DNA from: Mycobacterium sp. ITM-2016-00317
GTDB lineage: Bacteria > Actinomycetota > Actinomycetes > Mycobacteriales > Mycobacteriaceae
Reading direction: 5' to 3'
DNA length: 64,000 nt
NCBI RefSeq assembly: GCF_002968295.1
Contig: NZ_CP134399.1
Location: 2,666,001 to 2,730,000, forward strand
The notes below the pieces were generated by a model, which saw only the letters and a program-made list of their open reading frames with translations, was not told the origin of the DNA and searched no databases. This document shows positions 45,243 through 57,528 of this stretch, piece after piece. Both the position numbers and the translations under genes were made by a program. Each line of letters begins with the position of its first letter. Position 1 is the first letter of the stretch.

Positions 45243-47538
45243 CGTCACGCACCAGCAGCGCGACGGGCAGGCCCGCGAACAGGTCCGCGGCGCGGACCGG
45301 CCCACGCAGCGACGCGCCGGTCAGGCGATCTGTCCAGGTGCCCTCGGGAAGCGTCAATGTGGTTTCCCCCCAACCGGTCTCGTCCAGGCGTGCGGTCCAC
45401 CGGCCGACGGCCACCACCACGTCGTCGCCGCGTTGGAACGACACGACGTGCTCCGCGGCGTCGCCGTCGGCGAGCAACGGCTGGTACCCGCCGGACAGGA
45501 ACGTGTCGGGCCGCTCGCGGCGCAGGTGCAGCGCCGCGCGCACCACCCGCATCTTCGGGTGCTCCCCGGTGGCCAGGGCCTCGCGGCGGGCGGCGTAGTC
45601 CACCGCGCGCCGGTTGTCCGGATCCACCAGGCTGTCCTCCCACAACTCGGTGCCCTGGTACACGTCGGGCACGCCGGGGGCGGTCAGCGTGATCAACTTC
45701 TGGCCCAGCGCGTCGTTGCGGCCGTGCGCGTCGAGGCGGCTCACCAGTGCGGTCATCTCGGCCCCGACCGGACCGTCGATGACGGTGTCGATCCAGCGGT
45801 GCACGGCGGACTCGAACTCCTCGTCGGGGTCGTTCCACGACGTGTGCAGCGCCGCCTCGCGGATCGCCTTCTCGGTGTAGGCGTGTAGACGTTGCCGCAG
45901 GCTGTCGCTCACCGCCCCGTCTGCCGGCCACACGCCGAACATGTTCTGCCACAGGAACAGTCCGGTGGCCGGATCCGGGGGAGGGGTGCTCGTCTGCCAG
46001 CTCTGTACGAACTCCGACCACAGCGACGGAACCTGGGACAGCACCCCGATGCGGGCGCGCACATCCTCGCCGCGCTTGGTGTCGTGGGTGGTCAGCGTCG
46101 CCATCGCCGCCGGCCACATCGCCGCGCGCACCGCGGCCCGCTGGTGGAACTCCGCGGCGCTGACCCCGAACCGCTCCGGTTCGCCGCCGACCTCGTTGAG
46201 CGACACCAGCCGGGCGTCGCGGTAGAACAGACAGTCCTCCATCGACTTGGCGGTCGCGGCGCCGCACAGTTGTTGCAGCCGCACCTCGACCTCGCGGTGG
46301 GTCAGCGCCGCGGCGAGCAGTTCGAGTGCGTCGGCAAGTTCGGGCTGTTCGGCGGCGGTCTCGGCCAGGGCCACCGGCAGCACCGTGGCCAGCGACGGGT
46401 AGTCGGACCGGTAGACGCCGATGTGGCTGAGCACGGTGGCGATCGCGTCCGGGAGACGGTCGTGGTCCCGGCCGGTGGCCGCGATCACGGTGCGGCGCAG
46501 CCGAGCGAGTTCACTGCCGAGCGTCACGGTGACCGCGTGCTTCTTGAGTGCGCGGGCCTGGGCGTGGGCGGCCGAATGGTCCACGCCCGCCGCCTCGACC
46601 AGCGCGGTCAGCGCCTTGCGGCCGGACGGGTCGACGAACAGCCCGCCGCATTCACGCAACGCGTCGTAGCCGGTGGTCCCCGCGACGGGCAGGCTGTTGT
46701 CCAGCGCCTCGTCCACGGCGAGGATCTTCTCGATGACGATCCACGCCTGTGGCCCGGCGATCTCCCGCAGCCAGGCGAGATAGCCTGCGGGATCGGACAA
46801 TCCGTCCGGGTGGTCGATGCGGATGCCGTCCACCAGGCCCTCGGTCAGCCACCGCCGGACCTCTTCGTGGGTGGCGTCGAACACGGCGCGGTCCTCCTGG
46901 CGCAGCCCGGCCAGCGACGTGATCGAGAAGAACCGCCGGTAGCCGCACACGTTGTGGCGCCAGCCGATCAGTTTGTAGTGCTGACGGTCGTGCACCTGCG
47001 GACCGCTGCCCGGCTGTGCGTCCGGGCCGGTGCCCGGCGCGATCGGCCATGTCCGGTCGCCGAGTCGCAGCACGTCACCGTCGACGGTCAGATCCGCGAC
47101 GTCGTCGTCGGAACCGAGCACCGGCAACACGATCCGGCCGTCGGGGTCGAGGGTCCAGTCCACGTCGAAGAACGACGCGTACCGCGACTCGCGGCCGTGG
47201 GCCAGCAGGTCCCACCACCACGCGTTCTGCTCCGGGGACTCGACGCCGACGTGGTTGGGCACGATGTCGACCACCACGCCCAGCCCGGCCGCATGCGCTT
47301 GTTGCACCAGGCGTTCGAACCCCTCGGGCCCGCCGAGTTCAGCGGAGATGGTCGTCGGGTCGGTGACGTCGTAGCCGTGGCTGGAGCCTTCTCCCGCGGT
47401 CAGGATGGGGGACAGGTAAAGGTGGGAGACGCCGAGATCGGCGAGGTAGTCGACCAGGTTCTCGGCATCGGCGAAGGTGAACGCCTCGCCGCTGGCCTGC
47501 CCGCGCATCTGCAGCCGGTAGGTGGACAGTACGGTCAT
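45235..47538 (-). CDS. treY: Malto-oligosyltrehalose synthase
   Basis: Rearranges the reducing-end alpha-1,4 bond of maltodextrins to alpha-1,1, making maltooligosyltrehalose. The 767-residue GH13 protein starts MTVLSTYRLQMRGQ, a strongly conserved TreY N-terminus. The barrel motifs are GLGVVVDIVPNHVGVESPEQ, VDGIRIDHPDGLSDP (nucleophile Asp), WIVIEKILAVDE (Glu) and TTHDTKRGEDVRAR. It begins 2 bases after the treX stop codon and overlaps treZ, so translation of the three is tightly coupled. Trehalose is essential for mycobacterial cell-wall mycolate transport. Confidence 0.96.
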   Translation of the reverse strand: MTVLSTYRLQMRGQASGEAFTFADAENLVDYLADLGVSHLYLSPILTAGEGSSHGYDVTDPTTISAELGGPEGFERLVQQAHAAGLGVVVDIVPNHVGVESPEQNAWWWDLLAHGRESRYASFFDVDWTLDPDGRIVLPVLGSDDDVADLTVDGDVLRLGDRTWPIAPGTGPDAQPGSGPQVHDRQHYKLIGWRHNVCGYRRFFSITSLAGLRQEDRAVFDATHEEVRRWLTEGLVDGIRIDHPDGLSDPAGYLAWLREIAGPQAWIVIEKILAVDEALDNSLPVAGTTGYDALRECGGLFVDPSGRKALTALVEAAGVDHSAAHAQARALKKHAVTVTLGSELARLRRTVIAATGRDHDRLPDAIATVLSHIGVYRSDYPSLATVLPVALAETAAEQPELADALELLAAALTHREVEVRLQQLCGAATAKSMEDCLFYRDARLVSLNEVGGEPERFGVSAAEFHQRAAVRAAMWPAAMATLTTHDTKRGEDVRARIGVLSQVPSLWSEFVQSWQTSTPPPDPATGLFLWQNMFGVWPADGAVSDSLRQRLHAYTEKAIREAALHTSWNDPDEEFESAVHRWIDTVIDGPVGAEMTALVSRLDAHGRNDALGQKLITLTAPGVPDVYQGTELWEDSLVDPDNRRAVDYAARREALATGEHPKMRVVRAALHLRRERPDTFLSGGYQPLLADGDAAEHVVSFQRGDDVVVAVGRWTARLDETGWGETTLTLPEGTWTDRLTGASLRGPVRAADLFAGLPVALLVRDDA

Positions 47539-47540
47539 GG

Positions 47541-49688
47541 TCAGGCCGTCTTACGCAGCACGAGGAGCGAGTAGGGCTCCAGCGAGATCGTCTCGCCGGC
47601 AACCACTTCCAGCGTGGTCTCGCCCTGGGGTTCGGTGGTGTCGATGGCGCCGGCCCACTCCTTGGCGTAGTCGCCGTCGGGTACCACGAAATCCAGCGGC
47701 TCGTCGTGGGCATTGAAGCACAACAGGAACGAGTCGTCGGTGACGCGTTCGCCACGGTCGTCGGGAGCCGGAATGGCGTCGCCGTTGAGGAAGACCGAGA
47801 TGCACTCGAAGCCCGACCCCCAGTCCTGCTGCGTCATCTCCTGCCCGGACGGGTTGAGCCAGGCGATGTCACGCACCTGGTCGCCGGTACGCAGCGGCTT
47901 GCCCTCGAAGAACCGCCTCCGCCGGAACACCGGATGGTCCTTGCGGAACTTGACCACCCGGCGGGTGAACTCGACGAGGTCGGCGTTGGTGTCACACAGC
48001 GACCAGTCCATCCAGGACAGTTCGGAGTCCTGGCAGTAGACGTTGTTGTTGCCCTGTTGGGTGCGGCCCATCTCGTCGCCGTGCGCGATCATCGGCGTGC
48101 CCTGCGAGAGCATGAGCGTGGCTATGATGTTGCGCATCTGCCTGCCGCGCAGCGCACGGATCTCGGGGTCGTCGGTCGGCCCCTCCACCCCGCAGTTCCA
48201 CGAGCGGTTGTGGCTCTCGCCGTCACGGTTGTGCTCGCCGTTGGCCTCGTTGTGCTTCTCGTTGTAGGACACGAGGTCGTTGAGGGTGAAGCCGTCATGG
48301 CAGGTGACGAAGTTGATGCTGGCGGAGGGCCTGCGGCCCGTCGCCTCGTAAAGGTCCGACGACCCGGTCAGCCGGGACGCGAACTCGCCTAGGGTTGCGG
48401 GCTCTCCCCGCCAGTAATCACGCACAGTGTCGCGATACTTCCCATTCCATTCGGTCCACAAACCTGGGAAATTGCCGACCTGATAACCGCCTTCACCGAT
48501 GTCCCACGGCTCGGCGATCAACTTGACCTGGCTGATGACCGGATCCTGCTGGATGATGTCGAAGAACGCCGAGAGGCGGTCGACGTCGTAGAACTCGCGG
48601 GCCAGCGTGGAGGCGAGGTCGAAGCGGAAGCCGTCGACGTGCATGTCGATCACCCAGTACCGCAGCGAGTCCATGATCAACTGCAGGGTGTGCGGATGGC
48701 GGGCGTTGAGGCTGTTGCCGGTGCCGGTGAAGTCCTTGTAGAGGCGCAGGTCCCCGTCGAGCAGACGGTAGTAGGCCGCGTTGTCGATGCCGCGGAAGTT
48801 GACGGTCGGGCCGAGGTGGTTGCCTTCGGCGGTGTGGTTGTAGACCACGTCGAGGATCACCTCGATGCCGGCTTCGTGGAACGCGCGCACCATCGTCTTG
48901 AACTCGGCCACCGCGCCGCCGGCGGCGCGGTTGGCGGCGTACTGGTTGTGCGGCGCGAAGAACCCGAACGTGTTGTAGCCCCAGTAGTTTCGCAGTCCGA
49001 GGTCGAGCAGCCGGTGATCGTGCATGAACTGGTGCACCGGCATCAGCTCGATCGCCGTGATGTTCAGCGATTTCAGGTGGTCGATGATCACCGGGTGGGC
49101 GAGACCCGCATACGTGCCGCGCAGTTCCTGTGGCACCCCCGGATGGGTCTGCGTCATGCCTTTGACGTGCGCTTCGTAGATGACCGTCTCGTGGTACGGC
49201 GTGCGCGGCGGGCGGTCCGAACCCCACTGGAAGAAGGGGTTGATCACCACGCTGGTCATCGTGTGGCCCAGTGAGTCGACGCGCGGCGGCACCCCGCCGC
49301 CGGCCGGATCCTCGGCATCCAGATCGTAGGAGTACAGCGCCTGGGAGAAGGCGAAGTCGCCGTGGAACGACTTGCCGTACGGGTCGAGCAGCAGCTTGCT
49401 GGAATCGCACCGGTGCCCGGCGCCGGGATCCCATGGGCCGTGCACGCGGAAGCCGTACCGCTGGCCGGGGGTGACCGTGGGCAGGTAGCAGTGCCAGACG
49501 AAGCCGTCGACTTCTTCGAGTTCGATGCGCTGCTCGCGCCCGTCCTTGCCGATCAGGCACAACTCGACACGTTCGGCGACCTCGGAGAACAACGAGAAGT
49601 TCGTTCCCGCACCGTCATAGGTGGCGCCGAGCGGATAGGAGTCACCGGGCCAGACGGTATGGACGGACGAGCCCTCGGTCGTGGTCAT
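47541..49688 (-). CDS. treX: Glycogen debranching enzyme TreX/GlgX
   Basis: Isoamylase-type GH13 enzyme that cuts alpha-1,6 branches of glycogen and supplies linear dextrins for TreY. The 715 residues carry an N-terminal CBM48 domain (YPLGATYDGAGTNFSLFSEV), then LDVVYNHTAEGNHLGP, GFRFDLASTLAR (nucleophile Asp), LIAEPWDIGEGGYQ (acid/base Glu) and VTCHDGFTLNDL. ATG 49686-49688 overlaps by one base the TGA of the upstream acyltransferase (TGATG on the minus strand), so it was preferred to an in-frame start four codons earlier. In the operon with treY and treZ. Confidence 0.95.
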   Translation of the reverse strand: MTTTEGSSVHTVWPGDSYPLGATYDGAGTNFSLFSEVAERVELCLIGKDGREQRIELEEVDGFVWHCYLPTVTPGQRYGFRVHGPWDPGAGHRCDSSKLLLDPYGKSFHGDFAFSQALYSYDLDAEDPAGGGVPPRVDSLGHTMTSVVINPFFQWGSDRPPRTPYHETVIYEAHVKGMTQTHPGVPQELRGTYAGLAHPVIIDHLKSLNITAIELMPVHQFMHDHRLLDLGLRNYWGYNTFGFFAPHNQYAANRAAGGAVAEFKTMVRAFHEAGIEVILDVVYNHTAEGNHLGPTVNFRGIDNAAYYRLLDGDLRLYKDFTGTGNSLNARHPHTLQLIMDSLRYWVIDMHVDGFRFDLASTLAREFYDVDRLSAFFDIIQQDPVISQVKLIAEPWDIGEGGYQVGNFPGLWTEWNGKYRDTVRDYWRGEPATLGEFASRLTGSSDLYEATGRRPSASINFVTCHDGFTLNDLVSYNEKHNEANGEHNRDGESHNRSWNCGVEGPTDDPEIRALRGRQMRNIIATLMLSQGTPMIAHGDEMGRTQQGNNNVYCQDSELSWMDWSLCDTNADLVEFTRRVVKFRKDHPVFRRRRFFEGKPLRTGDQVRDIAWLNPSGQEMTQQDWGSGFECISVFLNGDAIPAPDDRGERVTDDSFLLCFNAHDEPLDFVVPDGDYAKEWAGAIDTTEPQGETTLEVVAGETISLEPYSLLVLRKTA

Positions 49689-51884
49689 CAGCCGGACCAC
49701 CAGCCGGTGGCCGCGCCGATCTGGCGGCCCAGTTCATTGGTCATGGTGCGCATGTACGTCGACGAGATGTGGTGTGCGTCGTGGTACACCAGCACGTTCC
49801 CCTCCACTGCCCGGCAGTAGTCGACACGACACACTGCGTCGGTCATGTCCAACGGCTTGAGCAACGGGAACCGCTTGACGTAATCCAGTGTCGGGTTGCG
49901 ATCAGACAGTACTTCGGATCGCTCGATGCCGCAGGAGACGGCGTCGCCGCCGTCGGAGAGGCAGTCGGACGGGAAGAACGGTTCCCCGTCGCGCACCATC
50001 CACGGGGTGTCGCGCATGGCCAGCACCGGAATCCCGTTGTCCGACAGTTCCTGCCAGATGCCGAGATAGCTCGAGGGCATCACGTCGCCCGGCTTGATGT
50101 TCCACGGGCGGGTGGACGTGGTGAAGACGTAGTCGGGGTGGTCGGCGATGATCTTGGGCAGCACCCGGTCGTTCCATTCCCGGCACTTGGGATAGGGATT
50201 GTTGTTCCCCATCACCAGCGGCATCTCCTCGGTGGTCAGCGGGCAACCCATCTTCAGGTACGTGACGACCTTGAAGTGGTGCAGCCGGCCGAGCAGGTCC
50301 AGTGCGGTGATCCAGTGCTCGGCGTGCGAACCGCCGGCCAGCGCGATGGTCCGCGCGGCCGCCTTGTCGCCATAGGTGCAGTTGATGATGCCGACGTTGT
50401 CGAAGTCGCTGATGCAGCCGTCGGTGGTGGACTGCGGGATGTCGTTCTTGGCTTCGAGCGCGGTCGGGCGCATCGGCAGCTGCGGCACCCTGGCGTTCTC
50501 CACCAGCGCCCGCGCGCCGGGGTAGTCGCGGGTGGACAGCACCGACAGCTCTTTGCCGTTGGCGCGCAGCACCGTGACGTGCTCGCGCCAGGTGAACGAC
50601 GTCGCGGTCAGCGCCACCGCCAGGAGCGCCACGGCGGAGCCCAGCACGATCGTGGGCCAGGCGCAGCCGCGACCACAGCGACACCGCGCTGACGGGGCCG
50701 GTCGCCGCTGCCGAACCGCGCATCCGCAGCGGCTCCTCGACGTAGCGGGTGGTCAGCCACGCGAGCACACCCGACACCAGCAGAACCGATGCGCCTTCGA
50801 CGAAGTTGACCCGCGAGTTGCCGGTGTAGGCCAGATAGAAGATCAGCAGCGGCCAGTGCCACAGGTACAGCGAGTACGCCATCGCGCCGAGCGCCACGAA
50901 GGGCCCGGACGCCAGCAGCCGGTTCGGCGCCGGGATCCGGCCCGCCGTGTACGGATCGGCGTGGCGGTTGGCCGCGGTGAGGATGAACAGCAGCGTCGCG
51001 CCGACGGGGACCAGGGCCCACGGGCCGGGGAACTCGCGTACCCCGTCGATCAGCGCGCCACAGGACAGGATCGCGCCGAGCGCGACGACGGCGAGCACGG
51101 TGCGCAGCCACATCGGGCAGCGCACGTAGGGCACCAGTGCGCCGACCAGCGCCCCGAGCAGCAGTTCCCATGCTCTGGCGAAGCTGTCGTAGTACGCCGT
51201 GGCCTGGTCGATGTTGTGCGCGTTGATCGCGTGGACGAACGACGCGACGGCCAGCGCGGTGAGCAGGACCACGAACGCGATGCGTGCGTGCCTGCCGAAG
51301 ACGCGGCGGAACACCCACGCCGACAACATGATCAACGCCAGGAACGCGATGTAGAACTGGCCCTGCACCGACATCGACCAGATGTGCTGCAGCGGGCTGA
51401 CCGTCTCGCCGGCGCGCAGGTAGTCCGACGCGGTGCGGGCCAGCTCCCAGTTCTGGTAGTAGCCCAGGCTGGCCAGGCTCTGGTCGGCGAAGGTCTCCCA
51501 GCGGGTCTGGGGCTGGATCAGCACCGTCAGTACGGCGGACACGGCCAGCACCACGACCAGCGCGGGCAGCAGTCGCCGGATCAGCCGGGTGACCTCCGGC
51601 ACCGGACGCAACGCCACGCCGGGGGTCAGCGCACCGCGCAGCAGGCGCCCGCCGAAGAAGAAGCCGGACAGCACGAGGAAGACGTCGACGCCGCCGGAGA
51701 CCCGGCCGAACCACACGTGGAACACGGCGACGAGCGCGATGGCGACGCCCCGGAGACCGTCCAGATCGTGCCGGTAGAAGCCCGAGTTGCGGGTGCCCAT
51801 CCCCGCGCCACGCGCCGCGCGCGCTGCCGAAGTCGGGCCCGGGGCTCTCGGAGATGCCGGCCGGGCAGGGGCGAGGGTCATCAT
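49688..51884 (-). pseudogene. OafA-type membrane acyltransferase with SGNH domain, frame broken by a 1-base insertion
   Basis: The N-terminal half (from ATG 51882-51884) is an acyltransferase-3 domain with about ten membrane helices: [20 protein letters not shown] with its RLDGLRG-like motif, then [17 protein letters not shown] and MAYSLYLWHWPLLIFYLAYT. After '...VSAVSLWSRLRLA' the frame is lost at a GGG run (50654-50656). Deleting one base continues into TIVLGSAVALLAVALTATSF and a periplasmic SGNH domain with GGSHAEHW (Ser) and YHDAHHISSTYM (Asp/His), ending at TGA 49688-49690. The rebuilt protein is about 731 residues, like Rv1565c. Such proteins O-acylate envelope carbohydrates. It heads the tre operon. 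Pseudogene or sequencing error. Confidence 0.85.
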
Positions 51885-51894
51885 GGTCGACGGC

Positions 51895-51900
51895 TAATCT
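51895..51900 (+). promoter_or_regulatory. -10 hexamer TAATCT, leaderless promoter of bioA
   Basis: The hexamer ends 7 bases before GTG 51908 and no ribosome-binding site is present. It lies in the 23-base gap between the divergent acyltransferase and bioA. No BioQ palindrome is visible here. Confidence 0.5.
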
Positions 51901-51907
51901 ACCGAAG

Positions 51908-53209
51908 GTGCCTGCGATGACGCCTATCGAGATCAGCGCCGTCGACGCCGCTCACATATGGCATCCGTACAGCCCGATCGGTGCGGACGCGCTCGCGCCG
52001 GTGGTCGCCGTCGGCGCGCGCGGAGCATGCCTGACGCTGGTCCATCAGGGTCGCGAGGTCGAGGTGCTGGATGCGATGGCGTCGTGGTGGACCGCGGTGC
52101 ACGGCCACGGCCACCCGGTGCTCGACGCGGCGATCACCCGTCAGCTCGCGACGATGAACCACGTCATGTTCGGCGGGCTCACCCACGAACCCGCGGCGCG
52201 GCTGGCGCAGCTGCTCGTCGAGGTCACCCCCGACGCACTGCAGACGGTGTTCTTCAGTGATTCGGGTTCGGTGTCGGTGGAGGTCGCGGTCAAGATGGCG
52301 CTGCAGTACTGGCGCAGCTCCGGCCACACCGCCAAGAGCCGGCTGATGACGTGGCGCGGCGGCTACCACGGCGACACGTTCACGCCGATGAGTGTGTGCG
52401 ACCCCGACGGCGGCATGCACGAGCTGTGGACCGGGAAGAACTCGCTGCTCGCCGACCAGGTGTTCGCACCGCCGGTGCCGGCGGCCTACGACTCCGGCTA
52501 TGTCGACACGTTCGAAGCGCAGCTCGCCGCGCACGCCCACGAGCTGGCGGCGGTGATCGTCGAACCCGTCGTGCAGGGCGCCGGGGGGATGCGGTTCCAC
52601 GATCCGCGGTACCTGACCGAGCTGCGGCGGATGTGCGACGAGCACGGCGTGCTGCTGATCTTCGACGAGATCGCCACCGGGTTCGGCAGGACCGGGGCGC
52701 TGTTCGCCGCCGACCATGCCGGGGTGTGCCCCGACATCATGTGCGTCGGTAAGGCTCTGACCGGCGGATACCTGACGCTGGCCGCGACGCTGTGCACGCG
52801 CGCGGTGGCGGCGACGATCAGCGAGCACCCGCCGGGGGCGTTGATGCACGGCCCGACGTTCATGGCCAACGCGCTGGCCTGCGCGGTGAGCGTGGCCTCG
52901 GTCGAGTTGCTGCTCGCCACGGACTGGCAGAGCCAGGTGCGTGGCATCGCGGAAGGGCTCCGCTCGGGCCTGGCCCCGGCCGCGGACCTGCCACACGTCG
53001 TCGACGTGCGGGTGCTCGGCGCGATCGGCGTGATCGAGGTGGACCGGCCGGTGGACCTCGCCGTCGCGACGCCGGTCGCGATCGAGCACGGGGTGTGGCT
53101 GCGGCCGTTCCGGAACCTGATCTACGTGATGCCGCCCTATGTCTGTACCGGCGAGGAGATCGCACAGATCGCCTCGGCGATGATCGCAGTCGCGCGTGCA
53201 CTAACCTGA
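51908..53209 (+). CDS. bioA: Adenosylmethionine-8-amino-7-oxononanoate aminotransferase
   Basis: PLP aminotransferase that makes 7,8-diaminopelargonate from KAPA with SAM as amino donor, the second step of the biotin ring pathway. The 433-residue protein (M. tuberculosis 437) starts at GTG 51908 ([12 protein letters not shown]...), chosen because a -10 hexamer ends 7 bases upstream; ATG 51917 is the alternative. The active-site Lys282 is in [11 protein letters not shown], with the aromatic IWHPYSPI and [11 protein letters not shown] stretches near the N-terminus lining the substrate pocket. The TGA stop (53207-53209) lies inside a BioQ operator of the downstream bioF promoter. Confidence 0.95.
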   Translation: MPAMTPIEISAVDAAHIWHPYSPIGADALAPVVAVGARGACLTLVHQGREVEVLDAMASWWTAVHGHGHPVLDAAITRQLATMNHVMFGGLTHEPAARLAQLLVEVTPDALQTVFFSDSGSVSVEVAVKMALQYWRSSGHTAKSRLMTWRGGYHGDTFTPMSVCDPDGGMHELWTGKNSLLADQVFAPPVPAAYDSGYVDTFEAQLAAHAHELAAVIVEPVVQGAGGMRFHDPRYLTELRRMCDEHGVLLIFDEIATGFGRTGALFAADHAGVCPDIMCVGKALTGGYLTLAATLCTRAVAATISEHPPGALMHGPTFMANALACAVSVASVELLLATDWQSQVRGIAEGLRSGLAPAADLPHVVDVRVLGAIGVIEVDRPVDLAVATPVAIEHGVWLRPFRNLIYVMPPYVCTGEEIAQIASAMIAVARALT

Positions 53210-53219
53210 ACGGTGTTCA
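53202..53219 (+). promoter_or_regulatory. bioF promoter with BioQ operator
   Basis: A TAACCT -10 hexamer (53202-53207) is overlapped by the palindrome TGAACGGTGTTCA (53207-53219, TGAAC-N3-GTTCA), identical in pattern to the one at 56227-56239 beside bioQ. The first three bases are also the bioA stop codon. BioQ, the TetR repressor of mycobacterial biotin genes, binds TGAAC-N3-GTTCA-like sites, so bioFD should be repressed separately from bioA. Confidence 0.75.
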
Positions 53220-53281
53220 ATGGCCGGCCGGGCTGCTGTCGGGGCCCGGCTCGCCGGTTCATTCCTTCCAGGAGGAGCGCC

Positions 53282-54424
53282 GTGACACGCGTGGGTCTTT
53301 CCCCGTTGGCCTGGCTCGGTGAGGTCGAAGCCCAGCGGCGTGCGGCCGGATTGCGCCGGTCGCTGCGCACCCGCCGACCCGTGGGCGCCGAGTTGGACCT
53401 GGCCTCCAACGACTATCTCGGGCTCTCCCAGCACCCGCACGTGATCGACGGCGGTGTCGCGGCCCTGCGCACCTGGGGCGCCGGATCCACCGGATCGCGT
53501 CTGGTCACCGGCAACACCGAACTGCACGAGGCCTTCGAGGCCGCGCTGGCGGCGTTCGTGGGCGCCGAGTCCGCGCTGGTGTTCTCCGCGGGCTACACCG
53601 CCAACCTCGGCGCCGTCGTCGCGCTGTCGGGACCCGGCTCACTGCTGGTCTCCGACGCGCTGACCCACGCGTCGCTGGTGGACGCCTGCCGGTTGTCCCG
53701 GGCGCGGGTCGCGGTCACCCCGCACAACGACGTCGCCGCGGTCGAGCACGCGCTGGCCACCCGCTCGGAGGACCGCGCCGTCGTGGTCACCGACTCGGTG
53801 TTCTCGGCCGACGGCGACCTCGCGCCGCTGCGCGACCTGCACGCCGCGTGCCGCAGGCACGGCGCTCTGCTGATCGTCGACGAGGCGCACGGTCTGGGTG
53901 TGCGGGGGACCGGGGGCCGCGGACTGCTCGACGAGGTCGGGTTGGCCGGCGCCCCCGACGTCGTGATGACCACCACGCTGTCCAAGGCGCTGGGCAGCCA
54001 GGGCGGGGTGGTCCTGGGCCCGGCGGCGGTGCGCGCCCACCTGATCGACGCGGCCCGGCCCTTCATCTTCGACACCGGCCTGGCGCCCGCCGCGGTCGGC
54101 GCCGCACACGCCGCGTTGCAGGTGCTCATCGAAGAGCCCTGGCGGGCGCAGCGCGTGCTCGACCACGCCGCGACGCTAGCCTCGATCTGTGCGGGGCCCG
54201 ACGTTCCCACCTCGGCGGTGGTGTCGGTGATTCTCGGCGAGCCCGAGGTCGCCTTCGCCGCGGCGTCCGCCTGCCTCGACCGCGGTGTCCGGGTCGGCTG
54301 CTTCCGGCCACCGACGGTTCCGGCGGGCACCTCGCGGCTCCGGTTGACCGCGCGGGCGTCGCTGACCGAGGACGAGATGACGCTCGCCCGGCAGATCCTG
54401 ACCGAAGTGCTGGCGCCGGCATGA
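53282..54424 (+). CDS. bioF: 8-amino-7-oxononanoate synthase (KAPA synthase)
   Basis: PLP enzyme that condenses pimeloyl-ACP/CoA with L-alanine to make KAPA, the first step of ring assembly in biotin. The 380 residues (M. tuberculosis BioF1 386) show the PLP lysine Lys235 in [13 protein letters not shown], the [11 protein letters not shown] loop, and the [13 protein letters not shown]-terminal motif. GTG 53282 follows a strong GGAGGA (53271-53276), which decides the start. bioD begins inside its stop codon (ATGA). The leader (from about 53214) is short and has no riboswitch. Confidence 0.95.
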   Translation: MTRVGLSPLAWLGEVEAQRRAAGLRRSLRTRRPVGAELDLASNDYLGLSQHPHVIDGGVAALRTWGAGSTGSRLVTGNTELHEAFEAALAAFVGAESALVFSAGYTANLGAVVALSGPGSLLVSDALTHASLVDACRLSRARVAVTPHNDVAAVEHALATRSEDRAVVVTDSVFSADGDLAPLRDLHAACRRHGALLIVDEAHGLGVRGTGGRGLLDEVGLAGAPDVVMTTTLSKALGSQGGVVLGPAAVRAHLIDAARPFIFDTGLAPAAVGAAHAALQVLIEEPWRAQRVLDHAATLASICAGPDVPTSAVVSVILGEPEVAFAAASACLDRGVRVGCFRPPTVPAGTSRLRLTARASLTEDEMTLARQILTEVLAPA

Positions 54425-55101
54425 GTGTCCTGGTGGTCACCGGGACCGGCACCGGGATCGGCAAAACCGTCGCGACCGCGGCGCTGGCGTGCCATGCGCG
54501 GCTGGCCGGGATCGACGTCGCGGTGTGCAAGCCGGTGCAGACCGGCACCCGCGATGGCGACGACGACCTCGCCGAGGTGGCCCGGTTGGCCGGGATCACC
54601 GAGCTGCACTCGTTGGCCAGATTCCCCGAGCCGCTCGCACCGCTGGCGGCCGCGCAGCGGGTAGGCGCGGTACTGCCGGAGCGCTCCGAGATCCTGGACC
54701 TCGTCGCCTCGGCGGCGCGTCCCGGCCGGCTGACCCTGGTCGAGGGTGCGGGCGGCCTCTTGGTCGAGATCGGTGCCGGCGGGACGACGCTGCGAGACGT
54801 CGCCGACGACCTCGGGGCGCCGGTGCTGACCGTCGTCGCACCGGGTCTGGGCACGTTGAACCACACCGTGCTGACGCTGGAGGCGTTGGCGCACCGGGGG
54901 ATCGCGAGCGCGGGTCTGGTGATCGGCGCATGGCCTGCCCAGCCTGGGGTGGCCGAGATCGACAACCGCGACGCGCTGGCCCGCCTGGGCCCGGTGCGCG
55001 CCGCGCTGCCCGCCGGTGCCGGGTCGCTCGGTGCCGCCGACTTCGAGCGCCTCAGCGCCGACGCGTTCGACCGGAGCTGGGTGTCGGGTCTGGCCGGCTG
55101 A
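54421..55101 (+). CDS. bioD: Dethiobiotin synthetase
   Basis: ATP-dependent carboxylase that closes the ureido ring of dethiobiotin from 7,8-diaminopelargonate and CO2. At 226 residues it matches M. tuberculosis BioD. The Walker A-like P-loop is G8-T-G-T-G-I-G-K15-T, the [15 protein letters not shown] segment holds the substrate lysine, and [13 protein letters not shown] follows. ATG 54421 overlaps the bioF stop by four bases (ATGA), and its own stop overlaps the next ATG by one base (TGATG), so bioF-bioD-2H protein is a tightly coupled operon. Confidence 0.95.
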   Translation: MSVLVVTGTGTGIGKTVATAALACHARLAGIDVAVCKPVQTGTRDGDDDLAEVARLAGITELHSLARFPEPLAPLAAAQRVGAVLPERSEILDLVASAARPGRLTLVEGAGGLLVEIGAGGTTLRDVADDLGAPVLTVVAPGLGTLNHTVLTLEALAHRGIASAGLVIGAWPAQPGVAEIDNRDALARLGPVRAALPAGAGSLGAADFERLSADAFDRSWVSGLAG

Positions 55102-55617
55102 TGGTGCACTCGGTCGAGCTGCTGTTCGACGCCGCGACCGAGTCCGCGGTCCGCCACATGTGGGAGGAGTTGTCCGAGGCCGGGATTCGCAGCATGGCCG
55201 GGCACCGGTCGCCGACCAACCGGCCGCACGTGACGCTGACCGTCGCCGAGGAGTTGGACGGCGCCGTCGACGACGCGCTGGCCGAGGTGCTGGGCCGGTT
55301 GCCGCTGCCCGGCGTCCTCGGCGCGCCGATGCTGTTCGGCGCCGGCCGCGCCGTCACCCTGGTGCGGCTGCTGGTGCCGAGCCGGGAACTGCTCTCCCTA
55401 CAGGCCGACGTGCATCGGATCTGTCTGCCGCATATGCCGAAAGGCGCGCTGCCGCACGCGGATCCGGGTGGGTGGACGCCGCACGTGACGCTCGCCCGCC
55501 GGGTCCCGGTCGATCAGCTGCCCGCGGTGTTCACGCTGCGCGCGGTGACCCGGGATCTTCCCGTCACGGCGGTGGGGTTACGGCACTGGGACGGCGACGA
55601 ACGCGTCGAGCACGCGA

Positions 55618-55634
<17 letters not shown>
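55101..55634 (+). CDS. 2H phosphoesterase / 2'-5' RNA ligase family protein (Rv1571-like)
   Basis: A 177-residue protein with two HxT motifs, H-V-T in NRPHVTLTVAEE and in TPHVTLARR. This is the twin-His signature of the 2H superfamily (LigT, cyclic phosphodiesterases, 2'-5' RNA ligases). The ATG at 55101 overlaps the bioD stop by one base, so it is co-translated with biotin genes although no link between 2H enzymes and biotin is known. It overlaps bioQ tail to tail by 17 bases. The substrate is probably RNA or a cyclic phosphate, and remains undetermined. Confidence 0.85.
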
Positions 55635-57278
<1,644 letters not shown>

Positions 57279-57288
57279 AACCGATCAG

Positions 57289-57528
57289 GTGATGGTCACC
57301 GACAGCACAGAGCTGCCAGCACCGGTCGGTGCGGGCGCCTACAACGTCTACACCGGCGCGCAGGCGGGCAGCGCCGTCCCCACCGCGGCCCAACTCGGCC
57401 TGGAGCCGCCGCGGTTCTGCGCCGCGTGCGGCCGCCGGATGATCGTGCAGGTCCGCCCCGACGGCTGGTGGGCGAGATGCTCCCGGCACGGTCTGGTGGA
57501 CTCCACCGACCTGGATCTGTACCGATGA
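57289..57528 (+). CDS. bsaP: Biotin synthase auxiliary protein BsaP
   Basis: A 79-residue protein, the same length as Rv1590, which has been described as BsaP, a small protein needed by mycobacterial BioB to convert dethiobiotin to biotin. Three cysteines (44, 47 and 64) and His67 are visible in RFCAACGRR and WWARCSRHG, suited to binding a metal or Fe-S cluster; the N-terminal 40 residues are Ala/Gly-rich. GTG 57289 and ATG 57292 are both possible starts. It lies between bioB and the DUF2567 gene, and its stop overlaps the next ATG (ATGA). Confidence 0.85.
   Translation: MMVTDSTELPAPVGAGAYNVYTGAQAGSAVPTAAQLGLEPPRFCAACGRRMIVQVRPDGWWARCSRHGLVDSTDLDLYR

Noticed and set aside
53593..54894. A 433-codon minus-strand frame across bioF and bioD
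   Set aside because: It lies opposite two tightly overlapping enzymes with clear motifs; a shadow of codon bias.
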